Positions 8,760 through 16,384 of a DNA stretch of 26,301 bases are shown piece after piece (positions within the stretch are counted from its first letter, which is position 1; each line of letters begins with the position of its first letter). A program made the position numbers and the translations under genes. The notes under the pieces were generated by a model. It made no database searches. It was not told the DNA's origin and was given only the letters and a program-made list of their open reading frames with translations. This DNA is from an uncultured Paracoccus sp. Lineage in GTDB: Bacteria; Pseudomonadota; Alphaproteobacteria; Rhodobacterales; Rhodobacteraceae. The stretch lies in NCBI RefSeq assembly GCF_946221145.1, contig NZ_CAMIOH010000019.1:1-26301 (forward strand), read 5' to 3'.

Positions 8760-8855
8760 TTACAGCGGATTGTCGTTCCAGAACTGATCATGCGCCACAA
8801 AGGATCCGTTTTCCCAGCCGTCGGTTGCGCGAAAGCCTAACAACGATTGCGTCAC
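8760..8855 (-). CDS. Possible 31-residue ORF immediately upstream of bpt (doubtful)
   Basis: A GTG-initiated frame reading GFRATDGWENGSFVAHDQFWNDNPL at its C-terminal end stops 12 nt before the bpt start, in the same orientation. The codons look like those of neighbouring genes and the peptide is not low-complexity. However, the start has only a weak GGCGG ribosome-binding site and I recognise no family. It may equally be the decayed 3' end of a longer gene, since the frame stays open upstream to 8963, into the glnE start. Confidence 0.25.
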   Translation of the reverse strand: MTQSLLGFRATDGWENGSFVAHDQFWNDNPL

Positions 8856-8905
8856 CCGCCAAGCAGGGAAAGCCTTAAAGCTAGAACTGTCCACAGAACA
8901 GGACG

Positions 8906-8933
8906 TTGACGGCGAAAGGCCTTGGGCTAGTGT
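8906..8933 (+). promoter_or_regulatory. Candidate glnE promoter giving a near-leaderless mRNA
   Basis: TTGACG (8906-8911), 16 nt, TAGTGT (8928-8933). The transcription start would fall around 8940, at or just before the ATG at 8941, which lacks a clear ribosome-binding site. The elements are partial matches, so this is tentative. Confidence 0.35.
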
Positions 8934-8940
8934 GCCGTCC

Positions 8941-11733
8941 ATGGATTTCGCAGCCCGCATCACCCGCCACCCGATCGCCGCCGACCCCGACCGGGCGCGG
9001 CATGTGCTTGCCCGGTTCGCGTCATTGGAGCCCGCCCTGTCGGATCTGATCGGCGGGACTGCCGGATGCAGCCCCTATCTGGCAGGCCTGCTGGAGAAAG
9101 AGGCCGACTGGCTGCCCGGCGCGCTGAGCTATGACGATGTGGTGGCCCGAGAAACGGCGGGGTTCGAGGATCTGTCCCCGGACGATCTGGGCGTGGCCCT
9201 GCGCCGGGCCAAGGGCCGGGTCGCGCTGTTGACCGCGCTGGCCGACCTGGGCGGGGTCTGGCCGCTGGAACAGGTGACGGGCACGCTGTCCGATCTGGCC
9301 GACCGCGCCGTCGATCTGGCGTTGCGCGTCCATGTCGCCCAGGAACGCCGCCGGGGCAAGCTGCCCCCGACCAAGGCCGATGCAGGCGGCATCTTCGCGC
9401 TGGCGATGGGCAAGGGCGGCGCGCGCGAACTGAACTACAGTTCCGACATCGACCTGATCGTGCTGTTCAACGAGGCCGCCTATGCCGATGCCGACCAGCA
9501 GGAGGCCCGCGCGGCACTGATCCGGGCCACCCGCAAGATGGCGACGATGCTGTCGGACGTGACCGCCCATGGCTATGTCTTCCGCACCGACCTGCGGCTG
9601 CGGCCGGATGCCTCGGTCACGCCGGTCTGCATCTCGACCGCAGCCGCCCTGGCCTATTACGAGGCCGAGGGACGCACCTGGGAACGCGCGGCCTTCATCA
9701 AGGCCCGGGCGGCTGCGGGCGACATTGCGTCGGGCGAGGCGTTCCTGCGCGAATTGCGGCCCTTTGTCTGGCGCAAGCATCTGGATTTCGCCGCGATCCA
9801 AGACGCCCACGACATGCGCCTGCGGATCCGCGACCACAAGGGCCTGGGCGGGCGGCTGGAGATTCCCGGCCACAACATGAAACTGGGCCGGGGCGGCATT
9901 CGGGAAATCGAATTCTTTACCCAGACGCGCCAGCTGATCGCGGGCGGCCGCGACCCCGGCCTGCGGCAGCGTGACACGGTGGGGGGCCTGGCAGCCCTGG
10001 CCGACCGGGGCTGGATTCCGGCGGATGTGGCGCGGCAGTTGACCGACCATTACCGCGAGCACCGCGATATCGAACACCGCATCCAGATGGTCAACGACGC
10101 CCAGACCCATTGCCTGCCGCGCGATCCGGCCGGGGTGGCGCTGATCGCGGCGATGACGGGCGATCCCGACCCGGATGCCTGGTCGGCACGGCTGCGGGCG
10201 CGGCTGGAGGAGGTCCATGACCTGACCGACACCTTCTTCGCGCCCGGAGAGACGGCACAGCGTCCCGCGATTTCCGAAGGGTCGCAGGCGATCATCGACC
10301 GCTGGCAGGCCTATCCGGCGCTGCGTTCGGCCCGCGCGCAGCAGATCTTTCGCCGTGTCGAACCGGAACTGCTGTCGCGCATGGCCCGCACCGGCCACCC
10401 GCTGGAGGCCCTGACGCGCTTTGACGCCTTTCTGGCGGCGCTGCCTGCAGGCGTGCAGATCTTTTCCCTGTTCGAGGCCAATCCCCAGCTGATCGACCTG
10501 CTGGTGGACATCTGCGGCAGCGCGCCGGGCCTTGCCTCGTATCTGACGCGGCATTCGGCGGTGCTGGACGCGGTGCTGGGGGGCAGCTTCTTTTCGCCCT
10601 GGCCGGGTGCGCAGGGGCTGCGGACCGATGCCGACCGGCTGTTGCAATCGGCGCTGACCGGGCCGGGCGGCGGATACGAGGCCGCCTTGGACGCCGCCCG
10701 CCGCTGGGCGCATGAATGGCATTTCCGCGTCGGCGTCCATCACCTGCGCGGCCTGATCGACGCCGACGAGGCCGCCGTCCAGTATGCCGACATCGCTGAT
10801 GCAGCCTTGGGCGCGCTGTTTCCGGTCACCGCCGCCTATTTCGCGCGCAAGCATGGCGCGCCGCCGGGACGCGGGGCGGTGGTGCTGGGCATGGGGTCGC
10901 TGGGCGCGCGGGCGCTGAATGCGGGATCGGACCTGGACCTGATCGTGATCTATGACGCGGACGGCGCCGAATCGTCGGACGGGCCGCGTCCCCTGGGCGC
11001 GCGCCCCTATTACGCGCGGCTGACCCAGGCGATGATCACCGCGGTATCGGCCCCGACCGCCGAAGGACGGCTGTACGAGGTGGACATGCGCCTGCGCCCC
11101 TCGGGTCGGCAGGGCCCGGTCGCCACCGCCATCCAGAGCTTCGAGAGCTATCAGATGACCGAGGCCTGGACCTGGGAGCACCTGGCCCTGACCCGCGCCC
11201 GCGTCGCGGCCTGTGCGGGCGACGGCGCCGAGGGACTGGCCGCCGATGTCGAGGCGCTGCGGCTGGCGGTGCTGCGCCGGCGGGGGCAGGAGACCCGGGT
11301 GATGCCGGATCTGGCCGACATGCGCGAACGCATCTTTGCCGCCCGTCCGCTGGATGGCGCTTGGGAGGCGAAGGTGGGGCCGGGGCGGTTGCAGGATATC
11401 GACCTGCTGGCGCAATCGCTGGCGCTGCGGGCGGGCGATCCGGCGCGGGGGACGCTTTCGCAACTGCGCGCGGGCCGGCGTGCCGGGCTGATCGCCGCGG
11501 CCGATTCCGACCGGTTGGCGTCGGTCTGGCGGTTCCTGTGGCGGCTTCACGCCTCGGGGCGGCTGCTGACGACCAAGCCGCTGGACATGGAGGAGATCGG
11601 CCTGGGCGGGCAGGAGTTCCTGCTGCGCGAAAGCGGCGCGGCCAGCGTGGACGACCTGGCCCGGCGGCTGCGTGGCGACTGTGCCGAGGCCGCGTCGCTG
11701 ATCGACGCGGCGCTGCCGGTCGAGCCGGGCTGA
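8941..11733 (+). CDS. glnE: Bifunctional glutamine-synthetase adenylyltransferase/deadenylase
   Basis: A 930-residue protein that adds AMP to, or removes it from, glutamine synthetase under control of PII and glutamine, so adjusting nitrogen assimilation. Two nucleotidyltransferase domains are visible. The N-terminal one (deadenylase) contains GKGGARELNYSSDIDLIVLFNE near residue 160-180; the C-terminal one (adenylylase) contains GMGSLGARALNAGSDLDLIVIYD near 650-673. Both have the paired Asp (DxD) of the polymerase-beta fold. A helical regulatory linker lies between. E. coli GlnE is 946 aa, so the length is normal. The ATG at 8941 is preferred over an in-frame GTG at 8932, which would overlap the candidate -10. 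It converges on the glycosyltransferase gene with a 9-bp gap. Confidence 0.96.
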   Translation: MDFAARITRHPIAADPDRARHVLARFASLEPALSDLIGGTAGCSPYLAGLLEKEADWLPGALSYDDVVARETAGFEDLSPDDLGVALRRAKGRVALLTALADLGGVWPLEQVTGTLSDLADRAVDLALRVHVAQERRRGKLPPTKADAGGIFALAMGKGGARELNYSSDIDLIVLFNEAAYADADQQEARAALIRATRKMATMLSDVTAHGYVFRTDLRLRPDASVTPVCISTAAALAYYEAEGRTWERAAFIKARAAAGDIASGEAFLRELRPFVWRKHLDFAAIQDAHDMRLRIRDHKGLGGRLEIPGHNMKLGRGGIREIEFFTQTRQLIAGGRDPGLRQRDTVGGLAALADRGWIPADVARQLTDHYREHRDIEHRIQMVNDAQTHCLPRDPAGVALIAAMTGDPDPDAWSARLRARLEEVHDLTDTFFAPGETAQRPAISEGSQAIIDRWQAYPALRSARAQQIFRRVEPELLSRMARTGHPLEALTRFDAFLAALPAGVQIFSLFEANPQLIDLLVDICGSAPGLASYLTRHSAVLDAVLGGSFFSPWPGAQGLRTDADRLLQSALTGPGGGYEAALDAARRWAHEWHFRVGVHHLRGLIDADEAAVQYADIADAALGALFPVTAAYFARKHGAPPGRGAVVLGMGSLGARALNAGSDLDLIVIYDADGAESSDGPRPLGARPYYARLTQAMITAVSAPTAEGRLYEVDMRLRPSGRQGPVATAIQSFESYQMTEAWTWEHLALTRARVAACAGDGAEGLAADVEALRLAVLRRRGQETRVMPDLADMRERIFAARPLDGAWEAKVGPGRLQDIDLLAQSLALRAGDPARGTLSQLRAGRRAGLIAAADSDRLASVWRFLWRLHASGRLLTTKPLDMEEIGLGGQEFLLRESGAASVDDLARRLRGDCAEAASLIDAALPVEPG

Positions 11734-11742
11734 CGGGTCTGT

Positions 11743-13845
11743 TCAGGCGCGTTTCCGGACCGGCATGGCCTGCGGCGCAGCCACGTCCGGGATCGGCGCG
11801 GCCATGTCCAGGATGGGCCCTTCCAGGACAGCTGCGGGCAGGATGGGCGGAGGCATAGCGGACCGGGCAGGATCGCCGATCTGGCCCAGCAGGGGGATGG
11901 ACACGGTTCCGTCCGGCACCGCCACCACCGCGTCGGGCGCATCATAGATGCCGTGCGCCGTCTTGTCCCAATAGAACGGCTTGACCACAACTTCGTAGAT
12001 GGCCTTCCACCCGGCCAGGCAGCCCAGCGGAAAATACAGGTGCAGGCTGGGCACCCAGTACATCAGGTGGCGATGCTTGTCGGCGCGCACCGCCCACATG
12101 CCCACGCCGATCGACAGCAGTTCGGACATCAGGAACGTGGCGAACAGCGCGGTGACCGCATGGCCCCCCCAGACGCCCGCCAGGGGTTCGCGCAGAGGGT
12201 GGGGCAGGCCCAGGCTCAGCAGCCAGAAGCTCCACAGGACCGGCGCCAGCAGATATTGCGACAGGCTGCCCAGAAACTGGATCTGAAAGCCGATGAAACG
12301 CCGGGGGCCAAGCTCTCGCCACAGGGCGCGCGGGTTGCGCATGTGGACGCCCCAGGTCATCGCATAGCCCTTGAGCCAGCGGGACCGCTGCTTGATCCAG
12401 GGCAGGGCGCGGCAGTTGGCCTCTTCGTCGGTGGTGGTGTCGATGATCTCGGTCCGCCAGCCGCGGCGCGCCAGGCGCACGCCCAGGTCGGCATCCTCGG
12501 TCACGTTCCAGGCGTCCCAGGCGCCGACCTGCTCCAGGGCGTCGCGGCGGAAGAACAGCGTGGTCCCGCCCAGCGGCACCACCAGGCCCAGCCGGGCGAC
12601 GCCGGGCAGGATCACCCGGAACCAGGCGGCGTATTCGATGGTAAAGCAGCGCGCCAGCCAATTGGTGCGCGGGTTATAGTAATCCAGGGCGCCTTGCAGG
12701 CAGGCAACATCGGCGGCGGCGAAATGGAACCCGCGCGCGACGGTGTGCAATTGATCGGGATCGGGCCGATCCTCGGCATCCCAGACGCCGATGATGGTGC
12801 CCCGGCAGAAGTTCAGCGCATAGTTCAGCGCCCGCGGCTTGGTCTGGATGGGGCCGTTCGGCACCTCGACCACGCGGCACCAGCCGGGCAGGCGGGCGCC
12901 TTGCAGGGCGTTGCGGGTGACCTGGTCGCTGGCCTCGATCACCAGCAGGATGTCCATCAGTTCGCGCGGATAGTCCAGCCGCGACAGGCGTCCGACCAGC
13001 TTGCCCGCCACATCGCTTTCGCGAAACAGCGGCACCATGACCGAAATCACCGGCAACGGCCCGGTCATTTCCGCGCGCGCCGTGCGCCCCTGGGCCAGGT
13101 CTTCGGCCCGGTCACGCTCCTCGGCCTGGATGCGGCGGCTGGCGATCAGCGCCGCCAGCTTCAAGCCGCTTTGCGCGACCAGCGACAGCGTGGCCCACAG
13201 CGTCAGCGCCGACAGAACCGCAATCGGCACCAGCCACAGCCCAAGCGCCAAGGCCGCCATGGCACCCAGGGCGATGCGGCCGGTCCGCGCCTCGTTGCGC
13301 GACCGGCAGGATTCGGCGGCAGGCACCCGCATCTCGGCCTTGCGGATCATGGCGATGCGGCGCGAGACCAGGACGGCGGCCTGCACCTGGTCTTCTGAAC
13401 ACAGCAGCATCCGCACTTGGCCGAAGCTGGCCGGGAAACGCGGCAGCAGATCGGCAAAAGCCTCGGGGCGCGCGGTGGCGATCCAGGTGACGCCGCCGAT
13501 GCGGCGCCAGGGCAGGACGGCATTGGCAAGGCAGAATTCGGCGCCCAACGCGTCGATCAGGCGCGGATCGCTGGGCGTGCGGACCGGATCCAGGGCCGAG
13601 GTGCGCCACTGGCGGCACAGAGCACGCAACAGCGCTTCGGGCGTGACCCAGCCCTGCGACAGAAGGATCTGGCCCAGGCGGCTGCTTTGCCGCCCGCGCA
13701 TCACACTGGCCTTCAGCAGGTTTCCGGGATCGACGGCGCCGTCTTCCAGCAGCAGCTGGCCCAGCGGCGCCTGATGGCGCGGCGCCATCGTCGGCGCGGG
13801 GTCTGCATCTTCGAAAACAAAGGCAACTGGTTGAGGACTGGCCAT
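11743..13845 (-). CDS. MshEN-like/GT2 membrane glycosyltransferase (polysaccharide synthase-like)
   Basis: A 700-residue fusion. Residues 28-80 hold two tandem MshEN-type motifs, the first LGQLLLEDGAVDPGNLLKAS and the second RLGQILLSQGWVTPEALLRA; residues 81-165 complete a GspE/MshE N-terminal-like domain. A membrane hairpin follows (about 188-232), then a GT2 catalytic domain (265-495) with DAED (356-359), the TEDAD segment (449-453) and QRSRW (486-490), the D,D,D,QxxRW signature of processive synthases such as BcsA. Several more membrane helices lie at 515-640. MshEN can bind c-di-GMP; here motif 2 keeps RLG...Q, but motif 1 has Pro27 for Arg and Arg50 for Gln, so binding is uncertain. Polymer and substrate are unknown. 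ATG 13845 has AAGGG 8 nt upstream; an upstream ATG at 13872 does not. Confidence 0.88.
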   Translation of the reverse strand: MASPQPVAFVFEDADPAPTMAPRHQAPLGQLLLEDGAVDPGNLLKASVMRGRQSSRLGQILLSQGWVTPEALLRALCRQWRTSALDPVRTPSDPRLIDALGAEFCLANAVLPWRRIGGVTWIATARPEAFADLLPRFPASFGQVRMLLCSEDQVQAAVLVSRRIAMIRKAEMRVPAAESCRSRNEARTGRIALGAMAALALGLWLVPIAVLSALTLWATLSLVAQSGLKLAALIASRRIQAEERDRAEDLAQGRTARAEMTGPLPVISVMVPLFRESDVAGKLVGRLSRLDYPRELMDILLVIEASDQVTRNALQGARLPGWCRVVEVPNGPIQTKPRALNYALNFCRGTIIGVWDAEDRPDPDQLHTVARGFHFAAADVACLQGALDYYNPRTNWLARCFTIEYAAWFRVILPGVARLGLVVPLGGTTLFFRRDALEQVGAWDAWNVTEDADLGVRLARRGWRTEIIDTTTDEEANCRALPWIKQRSRWLKGYAMTWGVHMRNPRALWRELGPRRFIGFQIQFLGSLSQYLLAPVLWSFWLLSLGLPHPLREPLAGVWGGHAVTALFATFLMSELLSIGVGMWAVRADKHRHLMYWVPSLHLYFPLGCLAGWKAIYEVVVKPFYWDKTAHGIYDAPDAVVAVPDGTVSIPLLGQIGDPARSAMPPPILPAAVLEGPILDMAAPIPDVAAPQAMPVRKRA

Positions 13846-13874
13846 GGGCGATTCCCTTGAAGGATCGCCCATGG
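13842..13874 (-). promoter_or_regulatory. Perfect 11-bp hairpin over the start codon of the MshEN/GT2 gene
   Basis: CCATGGGCGAT (13842-13852) and ATCGCCCATGG (13864-13874) are exact reverse complements separated by 11 nt. In the mRNA the 3' arm contains the ATG at 13845 and the loop carries the AAGGG ribosome-binding site, while the 5' arm carries a second in-frame ATG (13872). Such a structure should hide the start codon and could gate translation. Confidence 0.65.
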
Positions 13875-13888
13875 GTGCCATGAAATCG

Positions 13889-13904
13889 GTTAATAAGGCG
13901 TTAA
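13889..13904 (-). promoter_or_regulatory. Exact CtrA box upstream of the MshEN/GT2 gene
   Basis: On the minus strand TTAACGCCTTATTAAC, a full match to the CtrA consensus TTAA-N7-TTAAC. Its proximal TTAA edge (13890) is 44 nt before the start codon. It overlaps the last codon of carA, so the glycosyltransferase probably has its own promoter within the 55-bp gap after carA. Confidence 0.75.
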
Positions 13905-15055
13905 GCCTGTGTGCGGCGGCTGCGCATCGCGTCGGCAAACCGCTGGAACAGATACAGGCTGTCCTGCGGCCCCGGCGCGGCCTCGGGGTGATACTGCACC
14001 GAAAACACCGGCCTGTCCTGGACCCGGATCCCGCAGTTGCTGCCGTCGAACAGGCTGACATGGGTTTCGATCACGCCAGCGGGCAGGGTCTGGCTGTCAA
14101 CCGCGAAGCCATGGTTCATCGAGGTGATCTCTACCTTGCCGGTCTCGGTGTCGCGCACCGGGTGGTTCGCGCCGTGATGGCCGTGGCCCATCTTGACCGT
14201 GCGCGCCCCAAGCGCAAGCGCCAGCATCTGGTGGCCCAGGCAGATGCCAAAGATCGGCATGTCGCGGTCCAGCAGCGTCTGGATCATCGGCACGGCGTAT
14301 GCGCCGGTCGCCTCGGGGTCGCCCGGACCGTTTGACAGGAACACGCCCTCGGGGTTGTGGGCCATGACCTCCTCCGCCGTCGCCGTGGCGGGCAGGACCG
14401 TCACGTCGGCACCAGAGGCCACCAGCGACCGCAGGATGTTGCGTTTCGCGCCATAGTCGAGCGCCACGACCTTGAAGGGCTTGTCCTCGGACGTGGTGCC
14501 GAAGCCCTGGCCCCATTCCCAGGCGCCTTGGTCCCAGCGATAGCTTTGCCGGCAGGTCACGTCGCGGGCCAGATCCAGGCCTACGATGCCGGTCCAGTCG
14601 CGGGCGCGGGCGATCATCGCCTCGATGTCGAAGTTGCCGTCGGGATCATGGGCCAGCACCACATGCGGGGCGCCCTGCTGGCGGATCGCGCGGGTCAGGC
14701 GGCGGGTATCGACGCCGCCCATGCCGATGCGGCCGCGCCGCGCCATCCAGCCGGGCAGGTCGCCCGCCGCGCGCCAGTTGGACGGATCGGTCGGATCCCA
14801 GCGGACGATGATGCCGCTGGCGACCGGATCGGGGGCCTCGTCGTCTTCGGGGGTGATGCCGGTATTGCCGATATGGGGAAAGGTGAAGGTGACGATCTGG
14901 CTGGCATAGCTGGGATCGGTCATGATCTCCTGATAGCCGGTCATCGCGGTGTTGAAGACCAGTTCGGCCACGACCTCTCCGGGGGCGCCGAAGCCCTGGC
15001 CATAGAAGACGGTCCCGTCGGCAAGCGCAAGGCAGGCGGTCGGTTTGTTGGCCAT
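13901..15055 (-). CDS. carA: Carbamoyl-phosphate synthase small (glutaminase) subunit
   Basis: A 384-residue subunit that hydrolyses glutamine and channels ammonia to CarB, making carbamoyl phosphate for arginine and pyrimidine synthesis. The N-terminal CPSase small-chain domain (1-150) contains GYQEIMTDPSYASQIVTFTFPHIGNTG; the class I glutamine amidotransferase domain (195-380) has nucleophile C272 in FGICLGHQM and H356/E358 in YHPEA, completing the triad. Length is normal. ATG 15055 has AAAGGG 7 nt upstream. carB is not adjacent, as is common in Rhodobacterales. A strong promoter lies 30-58 nt upstream. The MshEN/GT2 gene follows on the same strand after 55 bp. Confidence 0.96.
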   Translation of the reverse strand: MANKPTACLALADGTVFYGQGFGAPGEVVAELVFNTAMTGYQEIMTDPSYASQIVTFTFPHIGNTGITPEDDEAPDPVASGIIVRWDPTDPSNWRAAGDLPGWMARRGRIGMGGVDTRRLTRAIRQQGAPHVVLAHDPDGNFDIEAMIARARDWTGIVGLDLARDVTCRQSYRWDQGAWEWGQGFGTTSEDKPFKVVALDYGAKRNILRSLVASGADVTVLPATATAEEVMAHNPEGVFLSNGPGDPEATGAYAVPMIQTLLDRDMPIFGICLGHQMLALALGARTVKMGHGHHGANHPVRDTETGKVEITSMNHGFAVDSQTLPAGVIETHVSLFDGSNCGIRVQDRPVFSVQYHPEAAPGPQDSLYLFQRFADAMRSRRTQA

Positions 15056-15084
15056 CGCAGCACCCTTTGTCTGAAATCTGCCGG

Positions 15085-15113
15085 TGAATAGGGGCGGGGG
15101 GCGGCAAGGTCAA
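15085..15113 (-). promoter_or_regulatory. Predicted carA promoter
   Basis: On the minus strand TTGACC (15113-15108), 17 nt of almost pure G/C, then TATTCA (15090-15085). The transcription start is expected about 23 nt before the carA ATG. The -35 and spacing are identical to those at ilvI. Confidence 0.6.
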
Positions 15114-15128
15114 GGACATCGCCCCATC

Positions 15129-15156
15129 TTGATTTGCCGGGCGCGGGGGCATAAAC
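15129..15156 (+). promoter_or_regulatory. Candidate promoter of the YqeY gene
   Basis: TTGATT (15129-15134), 16 nt, ATAAAC (15151-15156), about 30 nt before the ATG at 15187 and divergent from the carA promoter. Fair matches to both hexamers. Confidence 0.4.
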
Positions 15157-15186
15157 CGCAGGCTTTCGCGTCCCCAGGAGACGACA

Positions 15187-15648
15187 ATGGACCTGCGCGC
15201 CAGGCTGCAAGCCGCCACCAAGGAAGCCATGAAGGCCAAGGACAGTGCCCGGCTGTCCACGCTGCGCCTGATCGGCGCCGCCATCAAGGACCGTGAAATC
15301 GCCGCCCGCACGGGCGACGGCGACGGGACGCTGAGCGATGCCGACCTGATCGCGATCCTGTCGAAGATGGTCAAGCAGCGCCAGGAATCGGCCAAGGCCT
15401 ATGAGGAAGGCGGGCGGCTGGAGCTGGCCCAGAAGGAAGAGGCCGAGATCGGCGTCATCCAGGAATTCCTGCCCCGGCAATTGACCGAGGCCGAAACCGC
15501 CGACGCGGTGGATGCCGCCATCGCCACCCTGGGCGCGACCGGCATCCGCGACATGGGCCGGGTGATGGCGGAACTGCGCGACCGCCATGCCGGGCAGATG
15601 GATTTCGGCGCGGTCGGACCGATGGTCAAGGCGCGGCTGTTGAACTGA
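15187..15648 (+). CDS. GatB/YqeY domain-containing protein
   Basis: A 153-residue helical protein of the YqeY family, whose fold matches the tail of GatB, the tRNA-binding part of the Asp/Glu-tRNA amidotransferase. Typical segments are STLRLIGAAIKDREIAARTG near the N-terminus, MVKQRQESAKAYEEGGRLELAQKEEAEIGVIQEFLPRQL in the middle and MGRVMAELRDRHAGQMDFGAVGPMVKARL at the end. A tRNA-linked role is inferred from the fold only. ATG 15187 follows CAGGAGA. Divergent from carA, as seen in several Rhodobacterales. The DUF3008 gene follows after 40 bp. Confidence 0.93.
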   Translation: MDLRARLQAATKEAMKAKDSARLSTLRLIGAAIKDREIAARTGDGDGTLSDADLIAILSKMVKQRQESAKAYEEGGRLELAQKEEAEIGVIQEFLPRQLTEAETADAVDAAIATLGATGIRDMGRVMAELRDRHAGQMDFGAVGPMVKARLLN

Positions 15649-15688
15649 TCGCGCGACCGGGCGTTGGCAGGGCAGGAGGTATCCCGCC

Positions 15689-15880
15689 ATGCCCGCCAAG
15701 TCGAAGGCCCAGCAGAAAGCCGCAGGCGCCGCCCTGTCCGCCAAGCGCGGCGACACCAAGGTCAAGGATCTGAAAGGCGCGTCCAGGGACATGTATGACA
15801 GCATGTCCGAACGCCAGCTCGAGGATTTCGCCGAGACGAGGCACAAGGGCAAGCCCGAGCATGTGGCGCCGAAGGACTGA
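15689..15880 (+). CDS. DUF3008 family small basic protein
   Basis: A 63-residue, Lys-rich protein starting MPAKSKAQQKAAGAALSAKR and continuing with LKGASRDMYDSMSERQLEDFAETRHKGKPEHV, the recognisable DUF3008 pattern. No function is known; the composition suggests a nucleic-acid- or stress-related protein but nothing proves it. ATG 15689 has AGGAGG 9 nt upstream. The stop (TGA) abuts the stop of the convergent DUF2244 gene. Confidence 0.88.
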   Translation: MPAKSKAQQKAAGAALSAKRGDTKVKDLKGASRDMYDSMSERQLEDFAETRHKGKPEHVAPKD

Positions 15881-16375
15881 TCAGCGCAGGCTGGCCAGCC
15901 TTTTCACCAGGTCATCGTGCAGATTGCGGCGTTCCTGCGGGGTCAGGAAGGCGCCCAGCTCGATCTCTCGCCGGCCGTCGGTCAGGGTCAGATAGGATTC
16001 GACCGGACCCTTGCGCAGCATGGGCCGCAGCCAGTGGCTGTTGGTCGTCCATTCCCGCAGCGCGCCGCCCGGGTCGCGGCGCGACACGCAGGCGGATCTG
16101 CGATCCAGGACCAGTTCCTCGGACATCTCGCCCTGGGCATAGCTGCGCTGGATCGCATACCAGACCCCGCCGATCACCAGCAGCACGAAGGGCAGCAACC
16201 CCCACAGCACGGCGGTGCCCAGCATCGCCAGCACCGGCAGCGCCATGAAGCCCGCCGTCAGCCCGATGAACCAGACGAAGCCCTTGCGCGGCAACGACCG
16301 ATGGGGCCACAGCCGCAGCCGATATGACAAGGCCCCGGAATGATCCGGGGCCGTATCCTGCCATTCATAGGGCAT
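15881..16375 (-). CDS. DUF2244 domain-containing membrane protein
   Basis: A 164-residue protein with two close hydrophobic segments (about residues 33-51 and 55-74) near the N-terminus and a soluble C-terminal half (EMSEELVLDRRSACVSRRDPGGALREWTTNSHWLRPML...), the standard DUF2244 layout. It starts 9 bp after the ctaD stop on the same strand, and DUF2244 genes are often beside cytochrome oxidase genes, which suggests (but does not show) a role in oxidase biogenesis. Its first codons contain a strong hairpin (see 16331-16352). Confidence 0.88.
   Translation of the reverse strand: MPYEWQDTAPDHSGALSYRLRLWPHRSLPRKGFVWFIGLTAGFMALPVLAMLGTAVLWGLLPFVLLVIGGVWYAIQRSYAQGEMSEELVLDRRSACVSRRDPGGALREWTTNSHWLRPMLRKGPVESYLTLTDGRREIELGAFLTPQERRNLHDDLVKRLASLR
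16331..16352 (-). terminator. Strong GC hairpin in the 5' coding region of the DUF2244 gene (terminator-like or stabiliser)
   Basis: GGCCCCGGA (16331-16339) and TCCGGGGCC (16344-16352) pair perfectly around a 4-nt loop, about 33-54 nt downstream of the ctaD stop in the transcript. It is followed by TTGTC only, so termination would be weak. It may protect the ctaD mRNA or attenuate DUF2244. Confidence 0.4.
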
Positions 16376-16384
16376 CGCCGGGCA

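Noticed and set aside
8884..8899. GAAC-TGTCCACA-GAAC resembling an SOS box upstream of glnE
   Set aside because: The half-sites are 8 bp apart; the alphaproteobacterial LexA box needs exactly 7, as at recA.
9022..11550. Very long open frame (842 codons) on the strand opposite glnE
   Set aside because: A GC-rich shadow frame. The Arg/Gln/Gly-rich product has no domain, whereas the plus strand is unmistakably glnE.
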